DNA from: an uncultured Paracoccaceae bacterium
GTDB lineage: Bacteria > Pseudomonadota > Alphaproteobacteria > Rhodobacterales > Rhodobacteraceae
Length of the DNA stretch: 64,000 bases
Assembly (NCBI GenBank): GCA_958439195.1
Contig: OY288153.1
Location: forward strand, 60,345-124,344
Direction of reading: 5' to 3'
A program made the position numbers and the translations under genes. Below are positions 33,845-43,421 of the stretch, piece by piece; position 1 is the stretch's first letter; the number at the start of each line of letters is the position of its first letter. Under the pieces are notes generated by a model. The model ran no database searches, had not been told where the DNA came from, and saw only the letters and a program-made list of their open reading frames with translations.

Positions 33845-35563
33845 ATGGCACGGATTCTGATCACCTCTGCCATCCCTTACATCAATGGGATAAAGCATCT
33901 GGGCAACCTCGTGGGCAGTCAGCTGCCCGCTGACCTGTTCGCCCGCTACATGCGCGCCCGCGGGCATGAGGTGATGTTCATCTGCGCCACCGACGAACAC
34001 GGCACCCCCGCCGAACTGGCCGCCGCCAAAGCCGGCAAACCGGTCGAGGTCTATTGCGCCGAAATGCATCAGGTCCAAAAAGACCTCGCCGCGGGCTTCC
34101 GCCTGTCGTTTGACCATTTCGGCCGCTCCTCCAGCCAGCGCAACCACCGCCTGACGCAGCATTTCGCAGGCCGTCTGGCCGAAAACGGGCTGATCGAGGA
34201 AGTGTCGGAAAAACAGATCTTTTCCATCGACGACAACCGCTTTTTGCCGGATCGCTACATTACGGGCACCTGCCCCAATTGCGGCTATGACGCCGCGCGC
34301 GGCGACCAGTGCGAAAACTGCACCAAGCAGCTTGATCCGACCGATCTGATCAACCCGCGCTCCTCCATCTCCGGCTCCACCAACCTTGAGGTGCGGGAAA
34401 CCAAGCATCTGTTCCTGCGCCAGCGCTCTCTGCGCGACAAGCTGGAGGCGTGGATCGATTCCAAAACCGACTGGCCCATCCTGACCACCTCTATCGCCAA
34501 GAAATGGCTGAACGATGGTGACGGGTTGCAGGATCGCGGCATCACCCGTGATCTCTATTGGGGCATTCCGGTGAAAAAGGGCGATCAGCCCTGGCCGGGC
34601 ATGGAAGGCAAGGTCTTCTACGTCTGGTTCGATGCCCCAATCGAATATATCGCAGGCACCGCCGAATGGGCCGATGCCAACGGGCTGAATGATGCCGCAT
34701 GGGAACGCTGGTGGCGCACCGACAAGGGCGCCGATGACGTGACCTATTACCAATTCATGGGCAAGGATAATGTCCCCTTCCATACCCTGTCATTCCCCGC
34801 AACGATCCTTGGCTCGGGTGAGCCGTGGAAGCTTGTGGATTACCTCAAGTCCTTCAATTACCTGAACTATGACGGCGGCCAATTCTCCACCTCGCAGGGG
34901 CGCGGTGTATTCATGGATCAGGCGCTGTCCATCCTGCCCGCCGACTACTGGCGCTGGTGGCTTCTGTCCCACGCCCCCGAAAGCGCGGACAGCGAGTTTA
35001 CCTGGGAAAATTTCCAGGCCTCGGTGAACAAGGATCTGGCCGATGTGCTGGGCAATTTCGTCAGCCGCGTCACCAAATTCGCCAAATCCAAACTGGGCGA
35101 AACCGTCCCCGCAGGCGGCGAATTCGGCCCTGCCGAAGCTGCCCTGATTGCCGACCTGGGTGCCCGCATCCGCGACTACGAAACCCTGATGGGCCAGATG
35201 GAGGTGCGCAAGGCCGCCGCCGAATTGCGCGCCATCTGGGTGATCGGCAACGAATACCTGCAATCCGCCGCCCCCTGGTCCGCCGTCAAGACCGATCCTG
35301 CACGGGCCGAGGCGATTGTGCGCCTGTCGCTGAACCTGATCCGTATCTATGCAATCCTGTCACAGCCATTCATTCCCGATGCCGCCGCCACGATGATGGC
35401 CGCGATGGGATCGGATGATTGGACTTGGCCCGAAGATACCACCGCCGCGATGCGCGCCTTGCCGCCGGGGCATGATTTCACCGTGCCGGAAAACCTGTTC
35501 CGCAAGATCACGGATGAGGAACGCGCCGGTTGGCAGGCCCGGTTTTCCGGCGTCCGCGCCTGA
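33845..35563 (+). CDS. metG: Methionine-tRNA ligase
   Basis: A 572-aa class I aminoacyl-tRNA synthetase. The nucleotide motif is PYINGIKHLGN (HIGH-type), the zinc knuckle is CPNCGYDAARGDQCENC, and the KMSKS-like loop is QFSTSQGRGV. It charges initiator and elongator tRNA-Met. No C-terminal tRNA-binding extension is present. An aldo/keto reductase gene follows at 91 bp. Confidence 0.97.
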   Translation: MARILITSAIPYINGIKHLGNLVGSQLPADLFARYMRARGHEVMFICATDEHGTPAELAAAKAGKPVEVYCAEMHQVQKDLAAGFRLSFDHFGRSSSQRNHRLTQHFAGRLAENGLIEEVSEKQIFSIDDNRFLPDRYITGTCPNCGYDAARGDQCENCTKQLDPTDLINPRSSISGSTNLEVRETKHLFLRQRSLRDKLEAWIDSKTDWPILTTSIAKKWLNDGDGLQDRGITRDLYWGIPVKKGDQPWPGMEGKVFYVWFDAPIEYIAGTAEWADANGLNDAAWERWWRTDKGADDVTYYQFMGKDNVPFHTLSFPATILGSGEPWKLVDYLKSFNYLNYDGGQFSTSQGRGVFMDQALSILPADYWRWWLLSHAPESADSEFTWENFQASVNKDLADVLGNFVSRVTKFAKSKLGETVPAGGEFGPAEAALIADLGARIRDYETLMGQMEVRKAAAELRAIWVIGNEYLQSAAPWSAVKTDPARAEAIVRLSLNLIRIYAILSQPFIPDAAATMMAAMGSDDWTWPEDTTAAMRALPPGHDFTVPENLFRKITDEERAGWQARFSGVRA

Positions 35564-35654
35564 CAGCACCATCATCCCGTCGCCCCGCGCCGCATCGCCT
35601 GTGCGGACATCCCGATTCAACCCCAACCGCGCGAACAGCGCCAAGGAGGACCGC

Positions 35655-36647
35655 ATGACGCTTTCCACCACCCCGTTCGGCCGCACTGGCCGCCCTGTCA
35701 CCCGCATCGGCTTTGGCGCCTGGGCCATCGGTGGCAGTTGGGGCGATGTGTCCGAGGCGGATGCAAAGGCCACGCTGCACGCCGCGCTGGATGCTGGCAT
35801 GACCTTCATCGACACCGCTGATGTCTATGGCGATGGGCGGTCCGAACGCATCATCCGCGATGTGCTGCGCGACCGGGGCGGTGACAGGCCTTACGTCGCC
35901 ACCAAGGCAGGCCGCCGCCTGTCACCCCATGTTGCGGCGGGCTATACCATCCAAAATATAGAATCCTTCATTGATCGCAGCCTGACGAACCTTGGCGTCG
36001 ATTGCCTCGACATTGTGCAACTGCACTGCCCGCCGACCGAGGTTTACTATACCCCCGCCCTGTTCGACGGGCTGGAAGAATTGAAAGCCAAAGGCAAGAT
36101 CGCCAATTGGGGCGTGTCTGTCGAAAAGGTGGAAGAGGCGCTTAAAGCCATCGAATATCCGGGCTGCACCTCTGTCCAGATCATCTATAACATCTTCCGA
36201 CAACGCCCTGCGACGCTGTTCTTCCGTGAGGCAAAGGCCCGCAACGTCGCCACCATCATCCGCGTCCCGCTGGCATCCGGCATGCTGACCGGCAAGATGA
36301 CCAAGGACAGCACCTTCGCGGCTGACGATCACCGCGCCTTCAACCGCCATGGCGAGGCGTTCGACATGGGCGAAACCTTCTCGGGCGTGCCATATGACGT
36401 GGCGCTTGCGGCGGTGGATGAACTCCGCCCGCTTGTCCCGCAGGGGGCCAGCATGGCGCAATTTGCCCTGCGCTGGATCCTGATGGAAGAGGCCGCCACC
36501 GTCGTCATTCCCGGCGCGCGCACGGCGGCGCAAAGCACGGCCAATGCCGGGGCGGATGCGCTGACCCCGCTGCCCGCCGCCACAATGGATGCCTGCCGCG
36601 ACGTCTATCAACGCCTGATCGCGCCGCACGTCCATCAACGCTGGTAG
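35655..36647 (+). CDS. Aldo/keto reductase
   Basis: A 330-aa NADPH-dependent reductase: FGRTGRPVTRIGFGAWAIGGSWG, the catalytic Asp/Tyr in FIDTADVYGDGRSE, the Lys in VATKAG, and DIVQLHCPP. AAGGAGGACC precedes the ATG; upstream in-frame extension lies inside metG and is rejected. Substrate unknown. It converges with ilvD across a shared terminator. Confidence 0.9.
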   Translation: MTLSTTPFGRTGRPVTRIGFGAWAIGGSWGDVSEADAKATLHAALDAGMTFIDTADVYGDGRSERIIRDVLRDRGGDRPYVATKAGRRLSPHVAAGYTIQNIESFIDRSLTNLGVDCLDIVQLHCPPTEVYYTPALFDGLEELKAKGKIANWGVSVEKVEEALKAIEYPGCTSVQIIYNIFRQRPATLFFREAKARNVATIIRVPLASGMLTGKMTKDSTFAADDHRAFNRHGEAFDMGETFSGVPYDVALAAVDELRPLVPQGASMAQFALRWILMEEAATVVIPGARTAAQSTANAGADALTPLPAATMDACRDVYQRLIAPHVHQRW

Positions 36648-36658
36648 GCGTTGCATCA

Positions 36659-36677
36659 GAATTTTCGCAGAAAATTC
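36659..36677. repeat. Perfect 8-bp inverted repeat (GAATTTTC-GCA-GAAAATTC)
   Basis: A short AT-rich hairpin directly after the aldo/keto reductase stop and ahead of the shared terminator. Either an extra termination or RNA-stability element, or a protein site. Confidence 0.6.
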
Positions 36678-36709
36678 GTGCTGCCTGCGCCAGAAATCAA
36701 AAGATAAAC

Positions 36710-36734
36710 AAAGGGGCGCAGCAGCGCCCCTTTT
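36710..36734. terminator. Bidirectional terminator between aldo/keto reductase and ilvD
   Basis: AAAGGGGCGC pairs with GCGCCCCTTT across a short AGCA loop, with A and T runs on both sides. It serves the two convergent genes. Confidence 0.9.
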
Positions 36735-36767
36735 CAGTCTCGATCATTCGGAAATCACGCGCGAAAA

Positions 36768-38609
36768 TCACGCCTCGTCGGGCAGCACCCGTACCGCGCC
36801 CTTGTCGGCAGATGCTGCAAACAACGCATAAGCGCGCAGCGCCTGGCTCACCTTGCGCGACCGGGGTTTAGCGGGTTTCCAGCCAAGTTTGTCCTGTTCC
36901 GCCCGGCGCGCGGCCAGTTCCGCTTCGCTGATGCGCAGGTTGATCGTCCGGTTCGGGATGTCGATGTCGATCATGTCGCCTTCGCGCACCAGCCCGATCG
37001 CACCACCCGACGCCGCCTCGGGGCTGGCATGGCCGATCGACAGGCCCGACGTGCCACCTGAAAAACGACCATCCGTCAACAGGGCGCAAACCTTGCCCAG
37101 GCCTTTGGATTTCAGATAGCTGGTCGGATAAAGCATCTCCTGCATCCCCGGCCCGCCCTTCGGCCCTTCATAGCGGATCACCACCACATCGCCGGCCTTC
37201 ACCTCATTGTTCAGGATGCCCGCAACGGCAGCGTTCTGGGATTCGTACACCTTGGCCGGCCCGGAAAAGACAAAGATGGCTTCGTCCACCCCGGCCGTTT
37301 TCACGATGCAGCCATCCAGCGCGATATTGCCCTTCAGCACCGCCAGACCGCCCTCTTTGGTAAAGGCATGTTCCACCGACCGGATCACGCCCTTTTCGCG
37401 GTCCAGGTCCAGCTCCATATACCGCTTGTCCTGGCTAAAGGCCGTGGCCGACCGCACATTGCCGGGCGCCGCCTTAAAGAATTGTCGCACGTTTTCATGG
37501 TTGGTGCGGCTGATGTCCCAATGATCCAGCGCCGCGCCCATCGTGGGGGAATGCACCGTCACGCAATCGCGGTTCAACAACCCGCCCTTGTCCAGTTGAC
37601 CCAGGATCGACATGATCCCCCCGGCACGGTGGACGTCTTCCATATGCACGTCCTGCTTGGCCGGGGCCACCTTGCACAGGCAGGGGATCTTGCGGCTCAA
37701 CTGGTCGATATCGTCCTGATCAAAGTCGATCCCGCCCTCATGGGCCGCCGCCAGAATGTGCAGGATGGTGTTGGTCGATCCGCCCATCGCAATGTCCAGC
37801 GCCATCGCGTTTTCAAATGCCGCCTTGTTGGCGACGTTACGCGGCAGGATGCTGGCATCGTCCTGTTCATAATAGCGTTTCGCCAGATCAACGATCAGAT
37901 GCCCCGCCTCTACGAACAGCCGCTTGCGGTCGCCATGCGTGGCCAGCGTCGATCCGTTCCCCGGCAATGACAGGCCCAGCGCCTCGGTCAGGCAGTTCAT
38001 CGAATTGGCGGTGAACATGCCGCTGCATGACCCGCAGGTGGGGCAAGCGGCCTTTTCGATCTCTTCCACCTCGGCGTCGGTATAGGATTCGTCGGCCGCG
38101 ACGACCATCGCATCGACCAGATCCAGCGCAATCTCCTTGCCCTTGATCACGGCCTTCCCGGCCTCCATCGGCCCGCCCGACACGAACACCACCGGAATGT
38201 TCAACCGCATCGCGGCCATCAGCATACCGGGGGTGATCTTGTCGCAGTTGGAGATACACACCATCGCATCGGCGCAATGGGCGTTGACCATGTATTCCAC
38301 AGAGTCGGCGATGATCTCGCGCGAGGGCAGCGAATACAGCATCCCGTCATGGCCCATGGCGATGCCGTCATCCACCGCGATGGTGTTGAACTCTTTCGCC
38401 ACACCACCCGCCGCTTCCACTTCCCGCGCGACCAGCTGACCCAGATCCTTCAGATGCACATGCCCCGGCACGAACTGGGTAAAGCTGTTGACGATGGCAA
38501 TGATCGGCTTGCCGAAATCGCCATCCTTCATCCCGGTCGCACGCCAAAGGCCACGTGCCCCGGCCATGTTGCGGCCATGGGTGGTGGTGCGGGAACGATA
38601 GACGGGCAT
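36768..38609 (-). CDS. ilvD: Dihydroxy-acid dehydratase
   Basis: A 613-aa iron-sulfur dehydratase of branched-chain amino acid synthesis (2,3-dihydroxy-acid to 2-oxoacid). Cluster Cys residues are in CISNCDKITPGM and CPTCGSCSGMFTANSMN; the Mg-binding DDG and the GTSGLSIGHASPEAASGG segment are present. Length matches the Escherichia coli type. GGAGGAGAGCCC precedes the ATG. A role as sugar-acid dehydratase is possible in this superfamily, but the sequence fits true IlvD. Confidence 0.95.
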   Translation of the reverse strand: MPVYRSRTTTHGRNMAGARGLWRATGMKDGDFGKPIIAIVNSFTQFVPGHVHLKDLGQLVAREVEAAGGVAKEFNTIAVDDGIAMGHDGMLYSLPSREIIADSVEYMVNAHCADAMVCISNCDKITPGMLMAAMRLNIPVVFVSGGPMEAGKAVIKGKEIALDLVDAMVVAADESYTDAEVEEIEKAACPTCGSCSGMFTANSMNCLTEALGLSLPGNGSTLATHGDRKRLFVEAGHLIVDLAKRYYEQDDASILPRNVANKAAFENAMALDIAMGGSTNTILHILAAAHEGGIDFDQDDIDQLSRKIPCLCKVAPAKQDVHMEDVHRAGGIMSILGQLDKGGLLNRDCVTVHSPTMGAALDHWDISRTNHENVRQFFKAAPGNVRSATAFSQDKRYMELDLDREKGVIRSVEHAFTKEGGLAVLKGNIALDGCIVKTAGVDEAIFVFSGPAKVYESQNAAVAGILNNEVKAGDVVVIRYEGPKGGPGMQEMLYPTSYLKSKGLGKVCALLTDGRFSGGTSGLSIGHASPEAASGGAIGLVREGDMIDIDIPNRTINLRISEAELAARRAEQDKLGWKPAKPRSRKVSQALRAYALFAASADKGAVRVLPDEA

Positions 38610-38679
38610 GGGCTCTCCTCCGGCTTGCATGTCCCTGCGACATGGCATTCACGTCTTTGCGGGTCAAGGGAAAGCCCCG

Positions 38680-39819
38680 TCAAATAAGCCCGCGCCCCGC
38701 AAGATTCCGCATCAAGGCCGCTGTGCCAAAGGTCCATTCCGGCGCTTCGGTCGCCAGCCGCACCGTATTGGTCAACGCCCCCAGCTCTGGCGCGGCAATG
38801 GTCACCACATCGCCAAGGTGATGGGTAAACCCCTGCCCTGGCGCTCCGCGATCCTGCACGGGCGCAAACATCGTGCCGCAATACAGGACAAACCCGTCAG
38901 GATATTGATGATGCCGCCCGCGCGCCTGCGCCACCAGATCGGCAGGGTCGCGGCTGATCTCGCCCATCGACGACCGGCCTTCCAGAACGAACCCATCTTC
39001 GCCCTGGACCTGCAACGACAATTCCAACCGGCGCACATCATCCAGCGTGAAGCCGTCATCGAAGATGCGGATGAATGGCCCAAGGCTGGCCGCCGCGTTG
39101 TTGTCCTTGGCCTTGCCCAAAAGCAGCGCCGACCGCCCCTCGACATCGCGCAGGTTCACGTCATTGCCCAGCGTCGCCCCCACGATCCGGCCTGTGGAAT
39201 CCACCGCCAGCACCACCTCGGGTTCCGGGTTGTTCCAATGGCTGACCGGGTGCAACCCGACGCTGGCACCCCAGCCTACTGCCGCCATAGGTTGCGCCTT
39301 CGTGAACACTTCGGCATCCGGGCCGATGCCAACCTCAAGGTATTGGGACCACAGCCCTTCCTGCTGCAACAGCCGCTTCACCTCGGCCGCCTCATCCGAC
39401 CCCGGCACCAGATCGCGCAGGCTGTCGCCAATCACGCGCGCCACGCGGGCGCGGATCGCATCCGCCCGACCCGGATCACCGCCCGCGCGTTCCTCGATCA
39501 CCCGTTCGATCATCGACCGCGCAAATGTCACCCCGCAGGCCTTGACCGCCTGCAAATCCACCGGCGCAATCAGCCGCGTGATCCCGCCGCTCGCCTCGAC
39601 CGATGCCTGGCAAATTGCCTCCAAAAGTCCGATCTCTTCACCCGCGATGCCGGAGACGAAATCAACAATGTCAGGCTGTTCCAGCACATCCCGCATCGTC
39701 GGTGCCTCGCGCGTGGTAATATCCACCAGCATATCACCGCGCACCATCACCACCGATGGGCCAATTCCGCGCCGCCACACACGGCCGATAAAGGTGCCCG
39801 ATTCCGGCAGGTTCAGCAT
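38680..39819 (-). CDS. Fumarylacetoacetate hydrolase family protein
   Basis: A 379-aa protein. The C-terminal FAH domain has metal-ligand candidates in PEPEVVLAVDSTG and GNDVNLRDVEGRSALLLGKAKD, with GFVLYCGTMFAPV near the end. The N-terminal 150 residues form an extra domain seen in FAH-family sugar-acid dehydratases or hydrolases. The ATG follows GGGGGAAC. It is upstream of ilvD in the same direction by 70 bp; a joint role in sugar-acid breakdown is possible but unproven. Confidence 0.8.
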   Translation of the reverse strand: MLNLPESGTFIGRVWRRGIGPSVVMVRGDMLVDITTREAPTMRDVLEQPDIVDFVSGIAGEEIGLLEAICQASVEASGGITRLIAPVDLQAVKACGVTFARSMIERVIEERAGGDPGRADAIRARVARVIGDSLRDLVPGSDEAAEVKRLLQQEGLWSQYLEVGIGPDAEVFTKAQPMAAVGWGASVGLHPVSHWNNPEPEVVLAVDSTGRIVGATLGNDVNLRDVEGRSALLLGKAKDNNAAASLGPFIRIFDDGFTLDDVRRLELSLQVQGEDGFVLEGRSSMGEISRDPADLVAQARGRHHQYPDGFVLYCGTMFAPVQDRGAPGQGFTHHLGDVVTIAAPELGALTNTVRLATEAPEWTFGTAALMRNLAGRGLI

Positions 39820-40003
39820 AGTTCCCCCACGTGTTTTCCCAATTTTATTCCCCATTCCCGGTCGCATAATTGCGCAAGGTCATGCCCAAGGACAAGCCAT
39901 GCAGGGCGGCAATCTGCTGTGTTTTCAGGCACGGTCAGTGTGACAGCCCGCACGGGTCAGCCGAAACATCCCGCCGCCGATCTGCGCCGCCAGTCTGCGC
40001 CGA

Positions 40004-40696
40004 TCAACCGGGAGTGCGGGGCCGCGGGGCGTCTTTTTCGCCCACATCTTCGGGACCAAGGCCATAGCTCATACGCCGCATCTGCGCGATGACCCGATCC
40101 ATTTCCGCATCCGGCAGAACCGGCGGCTCACCCAACGCCAGCGCCTGAACATACATCCGCGCTAGGGTTTCCACCTCGACCGCCATCCACAACGCTGCGT
40201 CCAGCGTGGTGCCAAGGCTGATCTGCCCGTGCTGGCCCAGAAGGCAGGCCATCCGATCCTGCAACGCCACAATCGCGGCATCCGAAAGCGCCTGCGACCC
40301 AAAGGTCGCATAGGGCGCACAGCGCAACGAATTCCCGCCCATCACCCCCACCATATAGTGAAAGGCCGGAATGCTGCGGTGGTGGCAGGCGACAGATGTG
40401 GCAAAGGCCGAATGGCAATGCAGCACCACATTCACATCCGACCGCGCCTTCAGGATGTCACGATGGAACCGCCATTCCGACGAAGGCCGCCGCCCAGCAT
40501 AGTTGCCGTCCCACCCCATTTCCACCAGATCGGCGGGTTCCATCACGTCATAAGGCAAAGACGACGGGGTGATCAGAAACCCGTCACCAAAGCGCACCGA
40601 CAGATTCCCCGATGTCCCCTGATTGATCCCCGTCTCATTCATCTTGCGGCAGGTCTGCACCATCTGTTGGCGCAGGATCAGTTCGTCATCCGTCAT
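40004..40696 (-). CDS. Class II aldolase/adducin family protein
   Basis: A 230-aa zinc aldolase of the FucA/AraD fold. Phosphate-binding SGNLSVRFGDGFLITPSS and the zinc histidines in NVVLHCHSAFATSV and HGQISLG are visible. It likely cleaves a sugar phosphate, or epimerises it, retro-aldol style. It lies 137 bp after a P-loop kinase gene on the same strand, consistent with phosphorylation followed by cleavage of a sugar. Substrate not determinable. Confidence 0.88.
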   Translation of the reverse strand: MTDDELILRQQMVQTCRKMNETGINQGTSGNLSVRFGDGFLITPSSLPYDVMEPADLVEMGWDGNYAGRRPSSEWRFHRDILKARSDVNVVLHCHSAFATSVACHHRSIPAFHYMVGVMGGNSLRCAPYATFGSQALSDAAIVALQDRMACLLGQHGQISLGTTLDAALWMAVEVETLARMYVQALALGEPPVLPDAEMDRVIAQMRRMSYGLGPEDVGEKDAPRPRTPG

Positions 40697-40832
40697 AGCG
40701 TGGCGTCCTTGGCAAGCGCGCACCGTTGCGCGTGGTCATATGATTGGCCCGTTGCCTCCCACATCACAAGCGGCCAGCCGGATCAGCACGCAATCGCCCC
40801 GCATTCGCCTTACCGTCTCACGCGGATCATCC

Positions 40833-41477
40833 CTAACTATTGACCAGCCGAAAATCTGCGCCGGTGCTGTGCGTCATCACAACGCGCCCGTTGGGCAGGT
40901 CATTGCCGTCCAGCTTCCACGCAATCTCATCCGGCGACAGGCCGTAATGCTGCCAACGCGCTGTCAACCTGTCCCGCAGCACAGGCTCTGGCACATCGAC
41001 AAGGACGGCCACATCGAACAGCGGGCGCAACCGTGACCACGGATTTTGCCCCAGCAGCAGATAATTGCCCTCGGCTATGATCACCGGCACATCCGCCGGG
41101 ATCATCCGCGCCCCGGCACGGGCAATTTCGATATCCCGATCAAAGACCGGCACCGCGACAAAATCCTCATCCCGCGCCCGGATACGGCGCAGCGTGTGAT
41201 AAAGGCCGCCCACGTCAAACGTGTCAGGCGCACCCTTTCTGGGCCGCAATCCGGCAGGCACCAGATGCAGATCGTCATAATGGAACCCATCCATCGGCAG
41301 CACCGCAGCCCTGCCCGCCTGATCCGCATTCAAACGATCGGCCAGACGCTCTGCCACCGTGGATTTCCCCGATCCCGGCGCCCCGGCAAGCGCCACCATG
41401 ACGCGGCCGCCCCCCCCGGCACGATCCGCCAGCACGCCCGCCAAGGCATCAAGATCGATCAACGCTGCTGTCACCAT
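40833..41477 (-). CDS. P-loop kinase of uridine/pantothenate kinase type (FrcK-like)
   Basis: A 214-aa protein with Walker A GAPGSGKST, PMDGFHYDDLHL (substrate-binding Asp), FDVGGLYHTLRRIR and VIIAEGNYLLL. These match the uridine kinase/pantothenate kinase-like group that includes sugar kinases linked to ABC importers. AAGGTGG precedes the ATG. Its neighbour is a class II aldolase, so a sugar kinase role is plausible. Confidence 0.85.
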   Translation of the reverse strand: MVTAALIDLDALAGVLADRAGGGGRVMVALAGAPGSGKSTVAERLADRLNADQAGRAAVLPMDGFHYDDLHLVPAGLRPRKGAPDTFDVGGLYHTLRRIRARDEDFVAVPVFDRDIEIARAGARMIPADVPVIIAEGNYLLLGQNPWSRLRPLFDVAVLVDVPEPVLRDRLTARWQHYGLSPDEIAWKLDGNDLPNGRVVMTHSTGADFRLVNS

Positions 41478-41704
41478 TCCACCTTGTATTGCTGTTCACA
41501 CCCACGCCATTGCGCAGCAAGACCGCCGGCTTGTCCACCACCCGCACGGATTTTTTCAACGCAGACCGCGTCGGCCAAACGGGCGTAGCCCAAATCACGG
41601 CGCATACCTGCCCGCAGGTGCATCCGGCCTGCTCATGGCAAAAGGGGCAGGCCTTTGCCCACCCCCCGTTGCTTGCCACCTGTAAGGCCGTCAGGCCCGC
41701 AGCA

Positions 41705-42190
41705 TCAGTCTTCCAGATGCTGGCGCAGGATCGCCCCATTTGCCACATCCACATACATCTCGACGTGCTGACCTTCCGGCGTGATCACGTCCATTTCGAC
41801 CACCGATCCATCTTCGCGGTCGATATCCAGAACGCGGTATCCACGCCCTTCCCAATCGGTCACGACATCGCCCAACGCCTGCATCGCCGCACCACCCTGG
41901 GAAAAGTCATCCGCCCCGTGGCCACCGTGACGACGACCGTGATCATCATAGCCGACATCGTCACTGCCATGGCCGCTGGTGTTGCCGCCATTGTCGTCAC
42001 CACCCCGATCATCGCCCCCCCGGCTGTCACTGCCCCGGCTGTCACCACCGCTGCTGTCACCGCCACCATCATCGCTGCCACCATAGGCGGTGCTGGTCAC
42101 GGACATAAGCGATAGCGCCCCAACAACGGCCGCCACCATGGCAAGGCCCATTGAAACATTTCCAGCGCGGCGAAGGTCTTTGGCGTTCAT
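41705..42190 (-). CDS. Exported PepSY-domain protein with Gly/Asp/Ser-rich linker
   Basis: A 161-aa protein. An N-terminal signal or anchor (GLAMVAAVVGALSLMSVTSTAYG) is followed by about 60 residues of SDDGGGDSSGG-like repeats with some His, then a PepSY domain (AMQALGDVVTDWEGRGYRVLDIDREDGSVVEMDVITPEGQHVEMYVD). PepSY proteins are periplasmic and often modulate sensors or proteases. It is divergent from a second PepSY gene that leads a two-component operon. The acidic linker may bind metal ions, which is an inference. Confidence 0.85.
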   Translation of the reverse strand: MNAKDLRRAGNVSMGLAMVAAVVGALSLMSVTSTAYGGSDDGGGDSSGGDSRGSDSRGGDDRGGDDNGGNTSGHGSDDVGYDDHGRRHGGHGADDFSQGGAAMQALGDVVTDWEGRGYRVLDIDREDGSVVEMDVITPEGQHVEMYVDVANGAILRQHLED

Positions 42191-42256
42191 TGTAGCGTCC
42201 TCTCGTTTTTTGCATTGCCCCTACTCTCGGGATGCACCAGCCTTCGCATGAGTCGC

Positions 42257-42284
42257 CTGACAGCCAACTGACCTGTCCTGTCAG
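42257..42284. promoter_or_regulatory. CTGACAG...CTGTCAG inverted repeat with extra TGTCAG-like boxes
   Basis: Inverted arms CTGACAG (42257-42263) and CTGTCAG (42278-42284), with further TGAC/GTCA boxes between and after (42269, 42291). It lies between the divergent PepSY genes and is a candidate site for the OmpR-type regulator encoded next door. Confidence 0.5.
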
Positions 42285-42318
42285 CGTGTTGTCAGTTTCA
42301 CCCCGGTAAGACGCGCAG

Positions 42319-42759
42319 ATGACCCGCACCACGCTCATCCTGTTTCTTGCGATGCTGACCATCGCCACGGCCCTTGCTGCCCCCGCCACCGCAAAGGATG
42401 GCGGCGATGGGGGGGGTGGCGATGGTGGCGGCAGTGGCCGCAGCGGGGGGGGTGATGACGGCGGGGATGACGGCGGCGGTTACGGCGGCGACAGCAATGG
42501 CGGTAACAGCTTTGATGATGATGACGACGATGATGACAGTGACCGCGCCCGCGCGGGCGTGTCGTCCGGGGCAATCCTGCCGCTTTCCGCCATCCTGTCC
42601 GGGGTGGAAACCCACTTCGGCGCCCGCATGATCGATGCCGAACTGGATCGGAAACGGGGGCGCATGATCTATGATCTGGAACTCATAACGCCCCAGGGCC
42701 GGGTGCTTGAGGTGCAGGTCGATGCCGCCACGGCACGCGTGATCCGGGTCGATGACTGA
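42319..42759 (+). CDS. Exported PepSY-domain protein with acidic low-complexity linker
   Basis: A 146-aa protein. The signal peptide (LILFLAMLTIATALAAPATA) precedes a Gly/Asp-rich stretch ending in a run of eight Asp (FDDDDDDDDS), then a PepSY-like domain (ILSGVETHFGARMIDAELDRKRGRMIYDLELITPQGRVLEVQVDAATARVI). The stop overlaps the response regulator start by one base. It is likely a periplasmic accessory or sensor partner of the histidine kinase. Confidence 0.85.
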   Translation: MTRTTLILFLAMLTIATALAAPATAKDGGDGGGGDGGGSGRSGGGDDGGDDGGGYGGDSNGGNSFDDDDDDDDSDRARAGVSSGAILPLSAILSGVETHFGARMIDAELDRKRGRMIYDLELITPQGRVLEVQVDAATARVIRVDD

Positions 42760-43421
42760 TGCGCGCTTTGGTTGTCGAAGATGACGCCCGCATTGCCGAC
42801 ATGGTATCGGCGGCCCTGACTGCCGCCGGGTTCCGCGCGGAAACCGTCGCCGACGGCGAAACCGCCTGGTTTCAGGGCGGGACAGAAGATTACGATCTAG
42901 TCATCCTTGATCTGGGCCTGCCACGACTGGATGGCCTGACCCTGCTGAAACGCTGGCGGGCCGAGGGACGGGCCTTTCCCATTCTGGTGCTATCGGCACG
43001 CGGCACATGGTCCGAACGGGTCGAAGGGATCGAGGCCGGGGCCGACGACTACCTTCCCAAACCCTTCATGATCGAAGAAATGACCGCCCGCGCCCGCGCC
43101 TTGATCCGCCGTGCCGGGGGGCAGGCGCAGCCCGTCCACCGGATGGGCGCGCTTGCCATCGACCTCAACCGCATGACCGTGCAACGGGACGGCCTGCCTG
43201 TCGCCATGACGCCGCTTGAATTTCGGCTCTTGTCCTATCTTTTGCTGAACCGTGACCGGATTGTCGCGCCATCGGAACTTGTCGATCATCTTTACGGCAC
43301 CGAAGACGGGCGCGAGGCGAATGCCATCGAGGCGATCATCACCCGCCTGCGCCGGAAACTTGGCGCGGCCGCCATCCAGACCCGGCGTGGCTTTGGCTAC
43401 ACTCTGGGCGGCGATCCATGA
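42759..43421 (+). CDS. OmpR-family response regulator
   Basis: A 220-aa regulator. The receiver has acidic pair EDD, phospho-acceptor D51 in LVILDLGLPRLDG, Thr/Ser in VLSARG and Lys in DYLPKPF. The C-terminal winged helix reads MTPLEFRLLSYLLLNRDRIVAPSELVDHLYG and RRGFGYTLG. It is coupled by overlaps to the PepSY gene before it and the kinase after it (ATGA), so one operon. Candidate sites lie at 42257-42284. Confidence 0.95.
   Translation: MRALVVEDDARIADMVSAALTAAGFRAETVADGETAWFQGGTEDYDLVILDLGLPRLDGLTLLKRWRAEGRAFPILVLSARGTWSERVEGIEAGADDYLPKPFMIEEMTARARALIRRAGGQAQPVHRMGALAIDLNRMTVQRDGLPVAMTPLEFRLLSYLLLNRDRIVAPSELVDHLYGTEDGREANAIEAIITRLRRKLGAAAIQTRRGFGYTLGGDP

Noticed and set aside
41449..41754. 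101-codon minus-strand frame with CPFC and CTCGQVC cysteine motifs
   Set aside because: It overlaps the ends of both flanking genes, has no convincing ribosome site, and does not resemble any family I know. Cys content alone is not enough.
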